Assembly (NCBI GenBank): GCA_003229755.1
Contig: QIFJ01000169.1
Coordinates: forward strand, 1-6,093
DNA from: Pseudomonadota bacterium
GTDB taxonomy: Bacteria > BMS3Abin14
DNA: 6,093 bases
Reading direction: 5' to 3'
Notes under the pieces: generated by a model
What the model was told of the DNA's origin: nothing
Databases searched by the model: none
Seen by the model: the letters and a program-made list of their open reading frames with translations, nothing else
Program-made: the position numbers and the translations under genes
In this document: positions 5,087 to 6,093 of the stretch, piece after piece
Layout: every line of letters starts with the position of its first letter
Position numbering within the stretch: the stretch's first letter is position 1

Positions 5087-5209
5087 TCAGGATTTTCAAC
5101 CGTTTCACTTGCGGCAGGCTTTGACAGGTGTGTCCCTGAGGGCCCTTTTCTGTAACGCCCAGTAATCAGCCTCCCGCTTTCTGGCTTCCCTGGTAATTTC
5201 CTTTTTCAC
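5087..5209 (-). CDS. 40-residue putative selenocysteine peptide (CxxUxxU), likely radical SAM substrate
   Basis: Starts at GTG 5209 behind AAGGAGGTGA (complement of 5216-5225). Conventional translation gives 33-34 residues ending ACRK at TGA 5105-5107. The frame continues as NG, a second TGA (5096-5098), KS and the final TGA (5087-5089), exactly matching the paralogue at 3023-3145 with both TGA codons opposite Cys codons 35 and 38. From codon 32 to the stop the two genes differ only at those two third bases. With the GGUC hairpin downstream, reading TGA as selenocysteine gives ACRKUNGUKS. The N-terminal part (MKKEITREARKRE, YW at 16-17, RALRDTPVKA) is leader-like and basic. It is the first gene of an apparent operon with the radical SAM/SPASM gene. 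The fate of the peptide (cyclised RiPP, cofactor or redox peptide) cannot be told from sequence. Confidence 0.8.
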
Positions 5210-5215
5210 CCGCGT

Positions 5216-5225
5216 TCACCTCCTT
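5216..5225 (-). promoter_or_regulatory. Very strong Shine-Dalgarno of the Sec-peptide gene
   Basis: AAGGAGGTGA on the minus strand, identical to the site of the Cys copy and 6 nt before GTG 5209. It contrasts with the absence of a clear SD before the maturase. Confidence 0.85.
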
Positions 5226-5322
5226 CCCGTTGTAAAATAAACGATAAAGAGTAAAAAGCCACGGATGGACTTTTTACGATCATATCAATAATCCGTATCG
5301 AATCTGGAAATACTATATATAA

Positions 5323-5350
5323 ATTCTATCGCCAATTAGCCTTTTGTCAA
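5323..5350 (-). promoter_or_regulatory. Sigma-70 promoter of the Sec-peptide/maturase operon
   Basis: On the minus strand TTGACA (complement of 5345-5350), a 16-nt spacer and TAGAAT (complement of 5323-5328). Position and spacing equal those of the Cys copy. It predicts a leader of about 105 nt. Confidence 0.75.
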
Positions 5351-5364
5351 ACTTAATTTATAAT
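5336..5364 (+). promoter_or_regulatory. Possible tpx promoter overlapping the divergent operon promoter
   Basis: A perfect TATAAT (5359-5364) lies 55 nt before the tpx start. The -35 at a 17-nt spacing is only TTAGCC (5336-5341), so the promoter would be weak or activator-dependent. It interleaves with the -35 box of the minus-strand operon, so the two could compete. A T10 run (5377-5386) lies in the leader. Confidence 0.4.
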
Positions 5365-5418
5365 AGTAGTTAATAATTTTTTTTTTGGGTGGACAGCTTT
5401 TTTGTGAGGAGGTAAGAG

Positions 5419-5919
5419 ATGGCTCAAATTACTTTGAAAGGAAATCCGATAAACACTGTGGGAGACTTGCCGGAGGTGGGCGTCCGGGCGCCTGATTTTA
5501 TGCTTACAGCAAACGATCTTTCCGATGTAACTCTGGATGATTACGCAGGAAAAAAACTGGTGCTAAATATTTTCCCCAGCCTGGACACTGATGTATGCGC
5601 TGCATCAATAAGGAGGTTCAACGAAGAGGCGGCGGGGTTGGAAAATACAGAGGTTCTTTGCATTTCCAAGGACCTTCCTTTTGCCCAGTCGAGATTCTGC
5701 GGTGCCGAGGGTCTGGATAAAGTTACTACTCTTTCGTGCTTCCGCTACAGGACCTTTGGTGACAACTACGGAGTGAGGATAGCTGATGGGCCCATCGCGG
5801 GGCTGATGGCAAGAGCGATCGTGGTTATAAATGCGGGCGGCAATGTTATCTACACGGAACAGGTGCCCGAAATTGCCCAGGAACCTGATTACGAAAGCGC
5901 CCTTGCCGCTGTCAGATAA
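5419..5919 (+). CDS. tpx: Thiol peroxidase Tpx (2-Cys peroxiredoxin)
   Basis: Thioredoxin-fold peroxiredoxin that reduces hydrogen peroxide and alkyl hydroperoxides, normally regenerated by thioredoxin. The 166-residue product opens with GNPINTVGDLPEVG, typical of Tpx. IFPSLDTDVCAASIRRFN holds the peroxidatic Cys 60 with Thr 57. SRFCGAEGLDKV holds the resolving Cys 94. ARAIVVI supplies Arg 132 of the active site. Length and spacing match E. coli Tpx (Cys 61 and 95). Both catalytic positions are ordinary Cys codons. GAGGAGGT (5406-5412) lies 6 nt before the ATG. It is divergent from the Sec peptide operon, with 209 nt between starts. Confidence 0.95.
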   Translation: MAQITLKGNPINTVGDLPEVGVRAPDFMLTANDLSDVTLDDYAGKKLVLNIFPSLDTDVCAASIRRFNEEAAGLENTEVLCISKDLPFAQSRFCGAEGLDKVTTLSCFRYRTFGDNYGVRIADGPIAGLMARAIVVINAGGNVIYTEQVPEIAQEPDYESALAAVR

Positions 5920-5957
5920 GATCACGTTCTAATGAATCCTGACAGGAACCTTTCCTC

Positions 5958-5991
5958 GGACAAGGAAACTCACGGGAGTTGATCCGTGTCC
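5958..5991 (+). terminator. Imperfect hairpin after tpx, possible terminator
   Basis: GGACAAGGAAACTC (5958-5971) pairs imperfectly with GAGTTGATCCGTGTCC (5976-5991) across a short ACGG loop, 38 nt after the tpx stop. No T-run follows, so it would be Rho-dependent or merely an RNA-end structure. The remaining tail to 6030 shows no convincing gene. Confidence 0.35.
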
Positions 5992-6029
5992 TGGAATAAG
6001 CTGGCGGATAAGTACCGGGCTTTGATTGA

Positions 6030-6093
6030 TCAAGTTGTTGGTTGTTAGTTGTTGGGATTTCGGTGAAGTGTTTTCATATGGCCGGGGTTTTGG
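6030..6093 (-). repeat. Second, truncated copy of the palindromic repeat, inverted, at the window edge
   Basis: TCAAGTTGTTGGTTG (6030-6044) is the exact reverse complement of 1480-1494, and ATTTCGGT (6057-6064) that of 1435-1442. The following GCCGGGGTTTTGG (6081-6093) resembles the reverse complement of the outer arm of repeat 2. The spacing between the first two words is 12 nt here against 37 nt at the first element, so the copies differ by an indel. The element runs off the window. Confidence 0.65.

Larger units (their letters stand above)
4975..5359 (-). repeat. Duplicated block B (Sec-peptide copy with intact maturase start)
   Basis: Counterpart of 2912-3281 and the likelier ancestral arrangement, because here the shared ATGACTATCAA continues into the complete maturase gene. 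It contains the promoter, leader, SD, TGA-containing peptide, SECIS candidate and compound hairpin. The leader also has an extra hairpin not matched in block A (5251-5277, GTAAAAAG/CTTTTTAC). Confidence 0.85.

Noticed and set aside
5087..5209. Copy B as a simple pseudogene truncated at the first TGA
   Set aside because: Both changes hit only Cys codons, the downstream codons and stop are identical to the paralogue, SD and promoter are intact, and a GGUC hairpin is present. Decay would not give this pattern.
5087..5209. Genome-wide reassignment of TGA to Trp or Gly
   Set aside because: The TGAs align with Cys, not Trp or Gly, and tryptophan is encoded by TGG in all genes here. No other gene has an internal TGA, and both peptide copies appear to end at TGA. 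The fba TGA is followed by TAG, so that gene alone does not decide the matter.

Overview
The window is a stretch of bacterial chromosome with mid-range GC, AGG-rich arginine usage and strong Shine-Dalgarno sites. It carries three ordinary metabolic or stress genes and one unusual locus. A likely selenocysteine-using, radical-SAM-using lineage suggests an anaerobe or microaerophile of Desulfobacterota type. That placement is inference only; no marker gene is present.

Layout. 1-62: probable 3' tail of an upstream gene. 117-1184 (+): low-specificity L-threonine aldolase. 1185-1628: a non-coding composite of nested palindromes whose outer half recurs, inverted, at the right edge of the window (6030-6093). 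1629-2915 (+): long-form class II fructose-bisphosphate aldolase. 3023-3145 (-): a 40-residue peptide gene ending in a CxxCxxC motif. 3387-3914 (+): YceI-family protein. 3921-4985 (-): radical SAM/SPASM protein. 5087-5209 (-): a second copy of the 40-residue peptide gene. 5419-5919 (+): thiol peroxidase Tpx.

The main discovery is the peptide pair, which ordinary gene calling would miss. The two genes align without gaps over all 40 codons. In their last 30 nt (codon 32 to the stop) they differ at only two bases, and both changes turn a Cys codon TGT in one copy into TGA in the other: CRKCNGCKS versus CRK(TGA)NG(TGA)KS. The TGA copy has a GC-rich hairpin with a GGUC loop 10 nt after the second TGA, as expected of a bacterial SECIS element. 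The Cys copy has a weaker hairpin there whose loop lacks GGUC. The TGA copy lies directly upstream of the radical SAM/SPASM gene on the same strand. The simplest reading is a ribosomal peptide system: a selenocysteine precursor, its Cys paralogue and a radical SAM maturase.

Both peptide genes sit in a duplicated block of about 370-385 bp (2912-3281 and 4975-5359). Each block holds a TTGACA-N16-TARAAT-like promoter, a related leader, a strong SD, the peptide and a compound terminator-like hairpin. It even includes the first codons of the maturase, which in the left block survive as a fragment overlapping the stop codon of the fructose-bisphosphate aldolase gene. The Sec copy is divergent from tpx and the Cys copy is divergent from yceI. 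This hints at a redox or selenium/sulfur context, but does not prove one.
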